From contig CASEDN010000078.1 in assembly GCA_949286645.1 (NCBI GenBank), forward strand, positions 1 to 14,726: a stretch of 14,726 nucleotides of DNA. The letters run 5' to 3'. The notes beneath the pieces were generated by a model, which was not told the origin of the DNA, did not search any database, and saw only the letters and a program-made list of their open reading frames with translations. The translations under genes and the position numbers were made by a program. The DNA is from an uncultured bacterium. GTDB lineage: Bacteria > Bacillota_I > Bacilli_A > RF39 > UBA660. Below, piece by piece: positions 1 through 7,484 of the stretch (position 1 is the stretch's first letter; each line of letters opens with the position of its first letter).

Positions 1-192
1 CAAGGTAAAGGTAAAGGTAATGTTGAAGAATGGGTAGCAGTAGTTAAAGAAGGAAAAATCATGTTTGAAGTAGCAGGAGTTTCTGAAAGTGTTGCTCGTG
101 AAGCATTAAGACTAGCAAGCCATAAATTACCAATTACTTGCAAATTTGTAAAGAAAGAAGACGAAGAAAGAGGTGTTACTAATGAAGGTTAA
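1..192 (+). CDS. rplP: 50S ribosomal protein L16, C-terminal part (5' end outside window)
   Basis: The first base opens a frame that runs 63 codons to TAA at 190-192. It encodes the C-terminal part of L16, a large-subunit protein near the tRNA sites and the peptidyl-transferase centre. The readable text has the family pattern: a GKGKGNVEEWVAVVK stretch at the window edge, then FEVAGVSESVAREALRLA and SHKLP. An acidic/basic tail (KKEDEERG) follows. The end of the gene overlaps the start of rpmC by 11 bases, so the rpmC ribosome binding site lies inside this reading frame. The gene is cut by the window edge and is not a pseudogene as far as seen. Confidence is high from motif and operon position. 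Confidence 0.96.
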   Translation, partial: QGKGKGNVEEWVAVVKEGKIMFEVAGVSESVAREALRLASHKLPITCKFVKKEDEERGVTNEG

Positions 193-385
193 AGAGATTA
201 GAGAACTATCAAATAAAGAAATAAATGCAAAATTAAAAGAATCTAAAGAAGAATTATTCAACTTAAGATTCAGTAGTGCTATGGGAAACCTTGAGAAACC
301 TTCTAGATTAAGACACTTAAGACCCCAAGTATCAAGACTAAAGACCGTTTTAAAAGAAAGTGAGAAAGAAGAAAAGGTTGATTAG
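182..385 (+). CDS. rpmC: 50S ribosomal protein L29
   Basis: A 67-residue L29, a small helical protein at the exit-tunnel rim, where in other bacteria it helps form the docking site for SRP and trigger factor. It begins MKVKEIRELS, as is typical for the family, and contains ELFNLRF then GNLEKPSRLR and a basic helical end. The frame is open back to a GTG at 173, but I choose ATG at 182. It gives the usual L29 N-terminus and sits 8 bases after a GAAAGAGG ribosome binding site at 166-173 inside rplP. The overlap with rplP suggests translational coupling. The next gene, rpsQ, starts 11 bases after the stop. Confidence 0.95.
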   Translation: MKVKEIRELSNKEINAKLKESKEELFNLRFSSAMGNLEKPSRLRHLRPQVSRLKTVLKESEKEEKVD

Positions 386-396
386 GAGGTAAATTT

Positions 397-657
397 ATGG
401 AAAAGAAAATGACACATGAATTAGTTGGTAAAGTTGTTAGTACTAAAAACAATAAAACTATAACAGTTTTAGTTGAAACACATAAAATGCACCCAAAATA
501 TCACAAAAGAGTTAAATCATCTAAAAAATACAGTGTACACGATGAAACAAATAAAGCAAAAGTAGGAGATGTAGTTAGAATCGTTGAAACAAAACCAATT
601 TCTAAGACTAAACATTTCTACTTAAAAGAAATCGTAAAAGAAGCAGTTATTCTATAA
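397..657 (+). CDS. rpsQ: 30S ribosomal protein S17
   Basis: An 86-residue S17, a primary 16S rRNA-binding OB-fold protein of the small-subunit body. Family features visible are VGKVVSTKNNKTITV near the start, the HPKYHKRVKSSKKYSVHDE block, GDVVRI, and the PISKTK signature near the end. An AGGAGG at 384-389 stands 7 bases before ATG 397, which decides this start; an in-frame ATG at 409 has no such site. The loop residue pattern KNNKT replaces the common KMDKT. This is an ordinary spc-type member flanked by rpmC and rplN. Confidence 0.96.
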   Translation: MEKKMTHELVGKVVSTKNNKTITVLVETHKMHPKYHKRVKSSKKYSVHDETNKAKVGDVVRIVETKPISKTKHFYLKEIVKEAVIL

Positions 658-682
658 CTCTTAAGGTAAAGGAGGATAATCT

Positions 683-1051
683 ATGTTACAACAAGAAAGT
701 AGATTAAAAGTTGCAGACAACTCAGGAGCACGTGAATTATTAGTAATCAGAGTGCTAGGAGGAAGTCATGTTAAAACTGGAAATATCGGAGATGTAGTTG
801 TTGGAACCGTTAAAAATGCTATACCAAATTCACCACTTCCTAAAGGTAAAGTTGTAAAAGCTGTAATCGTAAGAAGTAAAAGAGGAGTAAGACGTGAAGA
901 TGGTAGTTATATCAAATTTGATGATAACGCATGTGTAATCATTAAAGATGATAAAAGTCCGGTCGGAACTCGTGTCTTTGGTCCAGTAGCACGTGAACTT
1001 CGTGATAAAGACTATATGAAAATAGTAAGTCTTGCGAAAGAAGTACTATAA
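683..1051 (+). CDS. rplN: 50S ribosomal protein L14
   Basis: A 122-residue L14 of normal length. L14 binds 23S rRNA at the subunit interface and is the docking site of the silencing factor RsfS. Visible hallmarks are ESRLKVADNSGARELL at residues 5-20, VRSKRGVRREDGSYIKFDDNACVII at 63-87 and GTRVFGPVARELR at 95-107. The ribosome binding site AAGGAGG lies at 669-675. The gene starts 25 bases after rpsQ and ends 11 bases before rplX, within the same transcription unit. Confidence 0.97.
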   Translation: MLQQESRLKVADNSGARELLVIRVLGGSHVKTGNIGDVVVGTVKNAIPNSPLPKGKVVKAVIVRSKRGVRREDGSYIKFDDNACVIIKDDKSPVGTRVFGPVARELRDKDYMKIVSLAKEVL

Positions 1052-1062
1052 GGAGGAAAGTT

Positions 1063-1371
1063 ATGAAGTTAAAAGTTGGAGATAAAGTCGTTGTTATAAG
1101 TGGTGCTGATAAAGGTAAAGAAGGAAAAATCATCAAAACACTTAGAAGCGAAAATAAAGTTATTGTAGAAGGAGTACATATTGTTAAGAAACATCAAAAA
1201 CCTACAGGAAATAACTCAGGTGGAATTCTTGAAATAGAAGCACCTATTGATGCCTCTAATGTAATGATAATTGATCCTAAGACTAAAAAAGGCACAAGAA
1301 TCGGACATACAACAGACAAAAATGGAAAAAAAGTAAGAATAAGTACAAAATCTAAAGAAGTACTAGATTAG
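1063..1371 (+). CDS. rplX: 50S ribosomal protein L24
   Basis: A 102-residue L24, an early assembly protein that binds the 5' domain of 23S rRNA. The N-terminal KOW motif is clear at about residues 4-25 (KVGDKVVVISGADKGKEGKI), followed by NKVIVEGVHIVKKH and the IEAPID segment. AGGAGG at 1051-1056 precedes ATG 1063. Length and order match the Bacillus arrangement rplN-rplX-rplE. Confidence 0.96.
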   Translation: MKLKVGDKVVVISGADKGKEGKIIKTLRSENKVIVEGVHIVKKHQKPTGNNSGGILEIEAPIDASNVMIIDPKTKKGTRIGHTTDKNGKKVRISTKSKEVLD

Positions 1372-1389
1372 TGGAAGGAGGTTACATAA

Positions 1390-1926
1390 ATGACATTAAA
1401 AGAAAAGTATAATAAAGAAGTAGTTCCAGCTCTTATGAGTAAATATGGTTATAAATCTATAATGGAAGTACCAAAACTAGAAAAAGTTGTTATCAATATG
1501 GGTGTTGGAGATGCTACTACAAATTCTAAACTATTAGATGCTGCACTTTCAGACCTTGAAAAAATCTCAGGACAAAAACCAGTAGTTACAAAAGCAAAGA
1601 AATCAATCGCTGGTTTCAAGATTAGAGAAGGACAAAAGATAGGTTGTAAAGTAACACTTAGAAGTGATAACATGTATAACTTTGTTGATAAACTAATTTC
1701 TATCTCACTTCCACAAGTTCGTGATTTTAGAGGAGTTAATCCAAAATCTTTCGATGGTCGTGGTAACTATACATTAGGTATTAAAGAACAATTAATCTTT
1801 AGTGAAATAAACTATGATGAAATAGTAAAAGTACGTGGTATGGATATTATATTCGTAACAACTGCTAAAACTAATGAAGAAGCTTATGACTTATTAAAAG
1901 GTTTAGGAATTCCTTTTAGAAAGTAA
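1390..1926 (+). CDS. rplE: 50S ribosomal protein L5
   Basis: A 178-residue L5, the 5S rRNA-binding protein of the central protuberance, which also touches P-site tRNA. Recognisable blocks are EKVVINMGVGDA (31-42), the KSIAGFKIREGQKIGCKVTLR region (71-91), RDFRGVNPKSFDGRGNY (111-127) and the C-terminal MDIIFVTTAKTNEEAYDLL. A GGAAGGAGG site at 1373-1381 precedes ATG 1390. It sits between rplX and rpsN as in other Bacillota. Confidence 0.97.
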   Translation: MTLKEKYNKEVVPALMSKYGYKSIMEVPKLEKVVINMGVGDATTNSKLLDAALSDLEKISGQKPVVTKAKKSIAGFKIREGQKIGCKVTLRSDNMYNFVDKLISISLPQVRDFRGVNPKSFDGRGNYTLGIKEQLIFSEINYDEIVKVRGMDIIFVTTAKTNEEAYDLLKGLGIPFRK

Positions 1927-1939
1927 TGGAGGGAAAAAG

Positions 1940-2125
1940 ATGGCAAGAAAAAGTATGGTTGTAAAACAAAGTAGAAAGCCAAAATACAAAGTACGTGAAT
2001 ATACACGTTGTTCACGTTGTGGCAGACCACATGCAGTTATGAGTAAATTTGGAATCTGCCGTATTTGCTTCCGTGAATTGGCTTATAAAGGACAAATACC
2101 AGGCGTTAAAAAATCAAGTTGGTAG
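1940..2125 (+). CDS. rpsN: 30S ribosomal protein S14, zinc-binding (type Z)
   Basis: A 61-residue S14 of the short, zinc-ribbon class, which acts in the small-subunit head. Four cysteines at residues 24, 27, 40 and 43 form a C-x2-C-x12-C-x2-C knuckle. The long zinc-independent form (about 90-100 residues) lacks it. The C-terminus (CFRELAYKGQIPGVKKSSW) is the family signature. A GGAGG site at 1928-1932 precedes ATG 1940. If a second, C-minus S14 paralogue exists elsewhere in the genome, this copy would be the zinc-replete one; that cannot be seen here. Confidence 0.97.
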   Translation: MARKSMVVKQSRKPKYKVREYTRCSRCGRPHAVMSKFGICRICFRELAYKGQIPGVKKSSW

Positions 2126-2153
2126 AGACTGGTAAAGAAAAGGAGGAAAAAAG

Positions 2154-2555
2154 ATGGCTGTAGTTACAGATACAATTGCAGATATGTTAACTCGTATTCG
2201 TAATGCTAACGCTATGCGTTATGAAGAAGTAAAAGTTCCTTCATCAAAATTAAAATTAGAAATAGCAAGAATTTTAAAAGAAGAAGGATTTATTAAAGAT
2301 TACAAGTTAGAAAAAAATGATGTACAAGGTACAATCGTTCTAACATTAAAATATGGTGAAAACAAAGAAAGAGTAATAACAGGCTTAAAGAGAATTTCTA
2401 AACCAGGACTTAGAGTATATGCTAAAACTGATGAAATTCCAGTAGTATTAAATGGACTAGGAATTGCAATAGTTTCTACATCTAAGGGAATTATGACAGA
2501 TAAAGAAGCAAGAAGAGAAAAACTTGGTGGCGAAGTCTTAGCTTATGTTTGGTAA
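2154..2555 (+). CDS. rpsH: 30S ribosomal protein S8
   Basis: A 133-residue S8, a primary binder of 16S rRNA helix 21 and, in E. coli, the translational repressor of the spc operon. The N-terminus (DTIADMLTRIRNANAMR, residues 6-22) and the rRNA-binding STSKG turn at 108-112 with the final GGEVLAYVW are diagnostic. AAGGAGG at 2139-2145 precedes ATG 2154. The 28-base gap after rpsN is the longest inside the ribosomal block. I see no obvious S8-binding hairpin mimic, so its autoregulatory role here is not supported by sequence. Confidence 0.97.
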   Translation: MAVVTDTIADMLTRIRNANAMRYEEVKVPSSKLKLEIARILKEEGFIKDYKLEKNDVQGTIVLTLKYGENKERVITGLKRISKPGLRVYAKTDEIPVVLNGLGIAIVSTSKGIMTDKEARREKLGGEVLAYVW

Positions 2556-2570
2556 AAGGAGGTGTTTTGA

Positions 2571-3101
2571 ATGAGCCGTATTGGAAATCGTAAAATTGAA
2601 GTTCCCGCAGGAGTAACAGTTACTGAAGAAAACGGAATCGTAACAGTTACTGGCCCAAAGGGAAGCTTGAGCCAAAAAATGCTAAAAGGAATTAGCATGG
2701 AACAAAAGGATAATGAAATAACATTAACAAGAGTAAGCGATGCAGTAAAAGCAATGCATGGAACAATGAATGCACTTCTTCAAAATATGATTACAGGTGT
2801 AACTAAAGGATATGAGAAGGGACTAGAAATAGTAGGTGTTGGATATCGTTTCAATGTAAGTGGTAAAAAATTAACTATCAATGCTGGGTATTCTCATCCT
2901 GTAGAAATGACTATACCTGAAGGGCTTACTGTAGAAGCATCATCTAATACAGAAATAACAGTTAAAGGTATTGATAAAGCCTTAGTTGGTGAATTTGCTG
3001 CCAACGTAAGAAAAGTACGTCGCCCTGAACCATATAAAGGTAAAGGTATTCGCTATAAAGATGAACATATTAGACGTAAAGAAGGAAAGAAAGCTGCTTA
3101 A
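2571..3101 (+). CDS. rplF: 50S ribosomal protein L6
   Basis: A 176-residue L6, two tandem alpha/beta repeats near the sarcin-ricin loop and GTPase-associated centre. It starts MSRIGNRKIEVPAGV. The second domain contains GYEKGLEIVGVGYRF, and the end has the signature PEPYKGKGIRY (residues 152-162) followed by a basic tail. AAAGGAGG before ATG 2571 supports the start. The spacing to rplR is 23 bases. Confidence 0.97.
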   Translation: MSRIGNRKIEVPAGVTVTEENGIVTVTGPKGSLSQKMLKGISMEQKDNEITLTRVSDAVKAMHGTMNALLQNMITGVTKGYEKGLEIVGVGYRFNVSGKKLTINAGYSHPVEMTIPEGLTVEASSNTEITVKGIDKALVGEFAANVRKVRRPEPYKGKGIRYKDEHIRRKEGKKAA

Positions 3102-3124
3102 GCTAGTAGGAAGGAGAGAAATAT

Positions 3125-3487
3125 ATGATTAATAAAAAGTCAAGAAATAGCATGAGACAAGTACGTCATGCTAGAATTAGAACTCATTTATGTGGAACAA
3201 GTGAGATTCCAAGACTAAATGTATTTAGATCAAACACTGCAATTTATGCACAAGTTATAGATGATGAGAGTTCTACTACTTTAGTATCTGCTTCTTCTAG
3301 AGATAAAGATTTAAATTTAAAGAATAAATCAAACATTGAAGCAGCTACTGCTGTAGGTGTTAGTATCGCTAAGAAATGTAGTGAAGCTGGCATTAAAAAA
3401 GTAGTATTTGATAGAGGTGGATATCTTTATCATGGACGTGTTAAAGCATTAGCAGATGCTGCACGTGAAAATGGACTAGAGTTCTAA
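3125..3487 (+). CDS. rplR: 50S ribosomal protein L18
   Basis: A 120-residue L18, the 5S rRNA binder that works with L5 in the central protuberance. Recognisable parts are the basic N-terminus (RHARIRTHLCGTSEIPRLNVFRS), the central IYAQVIDD, AAxxVG-like stretch, and the C-terminal VVFDRGGYLYHGRVKALADAARENGLEF, which is nearly the family consensus. The ribosome binding site is AAGGAGAG at 3111-3118. The gene ends 11 bases before rpsE. Confidence 0.97.
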   Translation: MINKKSRNSMRQVRHARIRTHLCGTSEIPRLNVFRSNTAIYAQVIDDESSTTLVSASSRDKDLNLKNKSNIEAATAVGVSIAKKCSEAGIKKVVFDRGGYLYHGRVKALADAARENGLEF

Positions 3488-3498
3488 GGAGGGTAAAT

Positions 3499-4008
3499 AT
3501 GCAAAAACAAACAAACGATGCCAAAGAAAAACAAACTGAAGAACTAGTCGTTCAACTTAAAAGTGTAGTTAAAGTTACAAAAGGTGGACGTCAACGTCGT
3601 TTCTCTGCAGTTGTTGTTGTTGGAGATCGTAAAGGACATGTTGGTATCGGTACAGGTAAAGCTTTTGAAGTACCAGATGCTATTAAGAAAGCAATTCAAG
3701 ATGCTAATAAGAATATGATTACTATAGAATTAATTGATGGAAGAACTATTGCTCATGAAGTAATAGGAGTAAGTGGAGCTGCTAGAGTAATGTTAAAACC
3801 AGCTAAAGAAGGTACTGGTATCATTGCTGGAGGTAGTGTAAGAGCTATCCTTGAACTAGCTGGAGTTCGTGATGTTGTATCAAAATCTCTTGGAGCTAGA
3901 ACTAAACTAAATATGGCAAATGCTGCTATAAATGGTCTTAAGAGTATTAAAACACCAGAAGAAGTTGCAAAACTTCGTGGTAAAAGTGTAGAGGAGATTT
4001 TAGGATAA
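3499..4008 (+). CDS. rpsE: 30S ribosomal protein S5
   Basis: A 169-residue S5, which acts in decoding accuracy and mRNA unwinding at the entry channel. The N-terminal domain has VVKVTKGGRQRRFSAVVVVGD (residues 23-43) with the loop where spectinomycin-resistance changes fall in other bacteria. GHVGIGTGKAFEVPDAI follows, and the C-terminal part has GTGIIAGGSVRAILELAGVRDV (106-127). The stop TAA shares its last A with the ATG of rplO. The usual next gene, rpmD, is missing. AAGGAGGG at 3486-3493 precedes ATG 3499. Confidence 0.97.
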   Translation: MQKQTNDAKEKQTEELVVQLKSVVKVTKGGRQRRFSAVVVVGDRKGHVGIGTGKAFEVPDAIKKAIQDANKNMITIELIDGRTIAHEVIGVSGAARVMLKPAKEGTGIIAGGSVRAILELAGVRDVVSKSLGARTKLNMANAAINGLKSIKTPEEVAKLRGKSVEEILG

Positions 4009-4451
4009 TGAAGTTACATGAATTAAAGAAAAATGAAGGTGCTACTTTCCGTAAAAAGATAGTAGGACGTGGACCTGGTTCAGGACTTGGTAAAACATCA
4101 GGACGTGGACAAAAAGGACAAAACGCTCGTAGTGGTGGAGGAGTTTCACCAGTATTCGAAGGTGGACAATTACCACTATATAGAAGACTTCCAAAAAGAG
4201 GATTTAGTAATCATGATTTTAAAACAGTATATGCAGTTATCAATGTCGGAGATTTAAATGTATTTAATGATGGAGATGTTGTTACACCAGCATTACTTAA
4301 AGAAAAGGGAATTGTTAAAAAACAACTTAATGGAATTAAAGTATTAGGAAATGGTACACTTGAAAAGAAAATTACAATTCAAGCTCATAGATTTTCAAGT
4401 AGTGCTTTAAGAAAAATAGAAGAATCAGGAAGTAAAGCCGAGGTGATCTAA
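4008..4451 (+). CDS. rplO: 50S ribosomal protein L15
   Basis: A 147-residue L15, a late-assembly 23S rRNA-binding protein. The glycine/arginine-rich N-terminal arm is plain (GRGPGSGLGKTSGRGQKGQ at 20-38, then NARSGGG). LYRRLPKRGF (58-67) and a globular C-terminal part follow. It overlaps rpsE by one base (TAATG) and ends one base before the secY ATG, so the three genes are probably translationally coupled. AGGAGATTTTAGG inside the end of rpsE supplies the ribosome binding site. Confidence 0.97.
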   Translation: MKLHELKKNEGATFRKKIVGRGPGSGLGKTSGRGQKGQNARSGGGVSPVFEGGQLPLYRRLPKRGFSNHDFKTVYAVINVGDLNVFNDGDVVTPALLKEKGIVKKQLNGIKVLGNGTLEKKITIQAHRFSSSALRKIEESGSKAEVI

Positions 4452-4452
4452 G

Positions 4453-5715
4453 ATGCCTCTATTGAAGCAATTATTTAAGCCTACAAATAGAGATTTACTA
4501 AAAAGAATTGGTTTTACTTTAGTAGCATTAGCAATATTTATAATAGGAACAACAATTCAAGTTCCAGGAACTGAAAGTATTACTAAAAACCTAGGATTCC
4601 TAGAATTAGTTAATACTATGGGTGGTGGAGCTTTACAAAACTTTTCAATCTTTGCTTTAGGTGTTATGCCTTACATTACAGCAACGATTGTTATGCAACT
4701 ATTAGGAGAGCTAATTCCTTATTTCCAAGAGCTAAATAAACAAGGACATGTAGGTAGACAAAAAATTAATACCTATTCAAGATATATGGGAATACTATTT
4801 GCACTTTTACAAGGTTATGCCTTCTCATTTATGTTCTTAGGTAGAAGTGCAAGTGCCACTGAATATATCTATATATCAGTAGTATTAACAGCAGGTACAG
4901 CATTCCTACTTTGGTTAGGAGACCAAATTACAAGAAAAGGTATAGGTAATGGTTTAAGTCTAATAATTATGGCAGGAATTATTGCCACACTACCACAGAT
5001 GTTTATTGATGCTTTCCAGGGATTAGTAGTATTTGATGGTACTGCCCAAGAAATAACATTAGGAGTAGTTAAATTTATCCTATTTGCAATAATCTACTTT
5101 GCTATCATCGTTGGAGTTATCTTCGTACAAATGGCAGAGAGAAAAGTTCCAATTCAATATGCTAATAAATCAACAACATATGGACAAAGCGCATCTTATG
5201 TTCCAATTAAAGTAAATACCGCTGGGGTTGTACCTGTGATATTTGCATCAAGCTTAATGGCAATTCCAGGAATAATCGCTAGCCTAATAAATAATGAAAG
5301 CTTTAGTCTTTTCGTACAAAACTATTTAACCTATACAACACCTGTAGGATTTATTATCTATGTAATATTTATATTCCTATTTGGATTTGTATATACTTAT
5401 ATGGTTTTCAAACCAGAAGACTTTGCTAAAAATCTTCAAGAAAGTGGAGGTTACATTCCAGGAATTAGACCAGGTAATGAAACTAAAACTTACTTATCAA
5501 AAGTATTAACAAGAATAACTTGTCTAGGTTCAGTCTTCTTAGCAATTATCGTAGCCTTACCAATAATATTCTCAAACGTTACAAGTTTACCAACAAGTGT
5601 TAGTATTGGGGGTACAGGTTTACTAATTGTTGTAGGAGTTGCCCTAGAAACTTATAAACAAATAGAAGGAAGCCTTCTTTCTAGAAATTATAAGAAGGGT
5701 TATAGTAGAAGATGA
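4453..5715 (+). CDS. secY: Protein translocase subunit SecY
   Basis: A 420-residue SecY, the pore-forming subunit of the SecYEG translocon in the cytoplasmic membrane. About ten hydrophobic segments can be read. Family signatures are GRQKINTYSRY (101-111), DQITRKGIGNGLSLII (157-172), the cytosolic loop AERKVPIQYA (228-237) and YVPIKVNTAGVVPVIFASS (249-267). The short basic tail (NYKKGYSRR) faces the cytosol and the ribosome. ATG 4453 lies one base after rplO, with GAGGTGAT at 4440-4447 as ribosome binding site. The stop TGA overlaps the adk start by four bases. TGA as stop argues against the Mycoplasma code. Confidence 0.97.
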   Translation: MPLLKQLFKPTNRDLLKRIGFTLVALAIFIIGTTIQVPGTESITKNLGFLELVNTMGGGALQNFSIFALGVMPYITATIVMQLLGELIPYFQELNKQGHVGRQKINTYSRYMGILFALLQGYAFSFMFLGRSASATEYIYISVVLTAGTAFLLWLGDQITRKGIGNGLSLIIMAGIIATLPQMFIDAFQGLVVFDGTAQEITLGVVKFILFAIIYFAIIVGVIFVQMAERKVPIQYANKSTTYGQSASYVPIKVNTAGVVPVIFASSLMAIPGIIASLINNESFSLFVQNYLTYTTPVGFIIYVIFIFLFGFVYTYMVFKPEDFAKNLQESGGYIPGIRPGNETKTYLSKVLTRITCLGSVFLAIIVALPIIFSNVTSLPTSVSIGGTGLLIVVGVALETYKQIEGSLLSRNYKKGYSRR

Positions 5716-6371
5716 AAAATATAATTTTTATCGCCCCACCTGCTGCAGGTAAGGGGACCCAAAGTGCTATTTTAGAAAAGAAATATAACCTACCACATAT
5801 CTCAACAGGAGACATCTTAAGAGAAGAAGCTAAAAAAGATAGTGAATTAGGTAGATATATTTCTGAAGTATTAAGTAGTGGAGGCTTAGTAAAAGATGAA
5901 GTTACTTATGAACTTCTAAAAAATCGTTTATCACAAGATGACTGTAAAAATGGTTATATCTTAGATGGTTTTCCAAGAAACATAGAGCAAGCCTATAAAT
6001 ATGATGAGATACTTAATAGTCTTAATCAAGAACTAGGCTATGTCATTCAGTTAGATATTTCTGAAGAAATACTTGAGAAAAGAATAACTGGAAGAAGAAT
6101 CTGTGAAGACTGTGGAAGTGTTTATAACATAAATTCTGATAATGAGAAACCTAAACAAGAGTCAATCTGTGATAAATGTAATGGTAAATTATATCAAAGA
6201 AACGATGATAACATAACTTCATTTAAGAATAGATATAATTTATATATAGAAAAAACTAAACCACTACTTGACTATTATGCTAAAAAAGGTATATTATATG
6301 TAATCAATGGAAATGACTCAGTTGAGGAAGTTTCTAAAAGAATAGATGCCGTTTTAAAAAAGGGGATGTAA
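5712..6371 (+). CDS. adk: Adenylate kinase, zinc-containing long form, variant P-loop
   Basis: A 219-residue adenylate kinase (ATP + AMP to 2 ADP; cytosol). The P-loop at residues 8-17 reads APPAAGKGTQ. The usual form is GxPGAGKGT, so two glycines are alanines while the GKGT part is intact. The AMP-binding STGDILR begins at 31, DGFPR at 85-89, and KRITGRR at 123-129. The LID domain has cysteines at 131, 134, 153 and 156, a four-Cys zinc site typical of Gram-positive enzymes. Arg163-Asp165 starts the RNDD motif. The gene overlaps secY through ATGA and ends 3 bases before map. It is very likely active; the P-loop change deserves comparison with close relatives. Confidence 0.95.
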   Translation: MKNIIFIAPPAAGKGTQSAILEKKYNLPHISTGDILREEAKKDSELGRYISEVLSSGGLVKDEVTYELLKNRLSQDDCKNGYILDGFPRNIEQAYKYDEILNSLNQELGYVIQLDISEEILEKRITGRRICEDCGSVYNINSDNEKPKQESICDKCNGKLYQRNDDNITSFKNRYNLYIEKTKPLLDYYAKKGILYVINGNDSVEEVSKRIDAVLKKGM

Positions 6372-6374
6372 ATA

Positions 6375-7121
6375 ATGATTACTTTAAAAAGTAAAAGAGA
6401 AATTGAGTTATTAAAAGAAGCTGGACATATTGTCTATCTTACTCATCAGTATTTACGTCCCCATATTAAAGCTGGTATCAAAACAAAAGAGTTAGACCGA
6501 CTTGCCGAAGAATTCATAAGAAGTAAAGGAGCGACACCATCATTTAAAGGTTATGAAGGATTTCCTTCTACACTTTGTATAAGTATTAATGATGAGGTTG
6601 TTCATGGCTTTCCAAGTGATAGAGTTCTACAAGATGGTGATATAATATCAATAGATATTGGCGCTTGTTATAAAGGTTATCATGGCGATTCAGCTTGGAC
6701 TTACACCGTAGGTGAAGTAAGTGATGATGCTAAATACCTATTAGAACATACAGAAAAAGCTTTATATGAAGGTATTAAACAAGCGAAAGTCGGCAATAGA
6801 ATAGGCGATATTAGTTATGCCGTTGAAAAATATGCAACCGAACATAACTTAGGTGTCGTTAAAGAATTAGTAGGACATGGTGTTGGAACTAGTGTTCATG
6901 AAGCACCAGATGTTCCAAACTATGGTACTAAAGGAACAGGACCTAAAATTAGAGATGGCATGGTTATTGCCATTGAACCAATGTTAACTTTAGGAAGTCC
7001 AGATATCTATATAGAAGATAATGACTGGACCGTTAAAACAGTTGACTCCTCATTATCAGCACATTTTGAACATACAATAGGGGTTACTAATGATGGAGTT
7101 ATTATATTAACAGGAGAGTGA
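6375..7121 (+). CDS. map: Methionine aminopeptidase, type I
   Basis: A 248-residue type I methionine aminopeptidase, which removes the initiator methionine from new proteins in the cytosol. All expected metal and catalytic residues can be placed: His77 (VVHGFP), Asp94, Asp105, His168 (LVGHGVG), His175 (VHEAP), Glu201 (AIEPML) and Glu232 (FEHTIGVT). There is no N-terminal SH3-binding or zinc-finger extension. The ribosome binding site AAGGGGATG at 6360-6368 overlaps the end of adk. The stop is TGA. IF-1 begins 4 bases later, the normal Bacillota order. Confidence 0.97.
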   Translation: MITLKSKREIELLKEAGHIVYLTHQYLRPHIKAGIKTKELDRLAEEFIRSKGATPSFKGYEGFPSTLCISINDEVVHGFPSDRVLQDGDIISIDIGACYKGYHGDSAWTYTVGEVSDDAKYLLEHTEKALYEGIKQAKVGNRIGDISYAVEKYATEHNLGVVKELVGHGVGTSVHEAPDVPNYGTKGTGPKIRDGMVIAIEPMLTLGSPDIYIEDNDWTVKTVDSSLSAHFEHTIGVTNDGVIILTGE

Positions 7122-7125
7122 AAGA

Positions 7126-7341
7126 ATGGCTAAAGATGATGTTATTGAAGTTGAAGGTAAAGTTCTAGAAATTATACCAGGTGGTAAGTTCAAAGTAAAA
7201 CTAGAAAATGGACATATCGTAGAAGCTCACGTTTCTGGTAAAATACGAATGAACTACATTCGCATCTTACCGGGGGATACCGTTATGTTAGAACTATCAC
7301 CTTATGATTTAACACGTGGGCGTATTACCTATCGTAAATAA
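7126..7341 (+). CDS. infA: Translation initiation factor IF-1
   Basis: A 71-residue IF-1, a single OB-fold that covers the A site of the 30S subunit during initiation. It has the family text nearly throughout: MAKDDVIEVEGKVLEI, then FKVKLENGHIVEAHVSGKIRMNYIRILPGD, and the end YDLTRGRITYRK. The ribosome binding site (AGGAGAG at 7112-7118) lies in the last codons of map. The stop TAA is followed at once by an in-register TAG. Full-length and ordinary. Confidence 0.98.
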   Translation: MAKDDVIEVEGKVLEIIPGGKFKVKLENGHIVEAHVSGKIRMNYIRILPGDTVMLELSPYDLTRGRITYRK

Positions 7342-7355
7342 TAGGAGGGATAAAA

Positions 7356-7469
7356 ATGAAAGTAAGAGCAAGTGTAAAGAAAATTTGCCCAAAATGCAAA
7401 ATAGTAAGAAGAAAAGGTAAAATTAGAGTAATTTGTGAAAATCCAAAACACAAACAAGTACAAGGTTAA
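7356..7469 (+). CDS. rpmJ: 50S ribosomal protein L36
   Basis: A 37-residue L36, the smallest large-subunit protein, which binds 23S rRNA with a zinc ribbon. The frame starts MKVRASVKKICPKCK and ends ENPKHKQVQG before TAA. Zinc ligands are Cys11, Cys14, Cys27 and His32, the C-minus/C-plus discriminating set in the zinc-binding (C+) form. AGGAGG at 7343-7348 precedes ATG 7356. It sits between infA and rpsM, the conserved place. Confidence 0.97.
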   Translation: MKVRASVKKICPKCKIVRRKGKIRVICENPKHKQVQG

Positions 7470-7484
7470 TAAGGAGGAGAAGTT

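Noticed and set aside
942..1136. Minus-strand open frame opposite rplN/rplX
   Set aside because: It is the antisense shadow of two certain ribosomal protein genes, with no ribosome binding site.
1449..1673. Minus-strand open frame inside rplE
   Set aside because: Shadow of the L5 coding sequence; low-complexity composition and no initiation signal.
4069..4257. 62-codon + strand frame nested in rplO
   Set aside because: Out-of-frame reading of the L15 gene; no ribosome binding site and no family resemblance.
4453..7121. TGA recoded as tryptophan (Mycoplasma code)
   Set aside because: secY and map end at TGA in family-correct places and tryptophan codons are TGG throughout.
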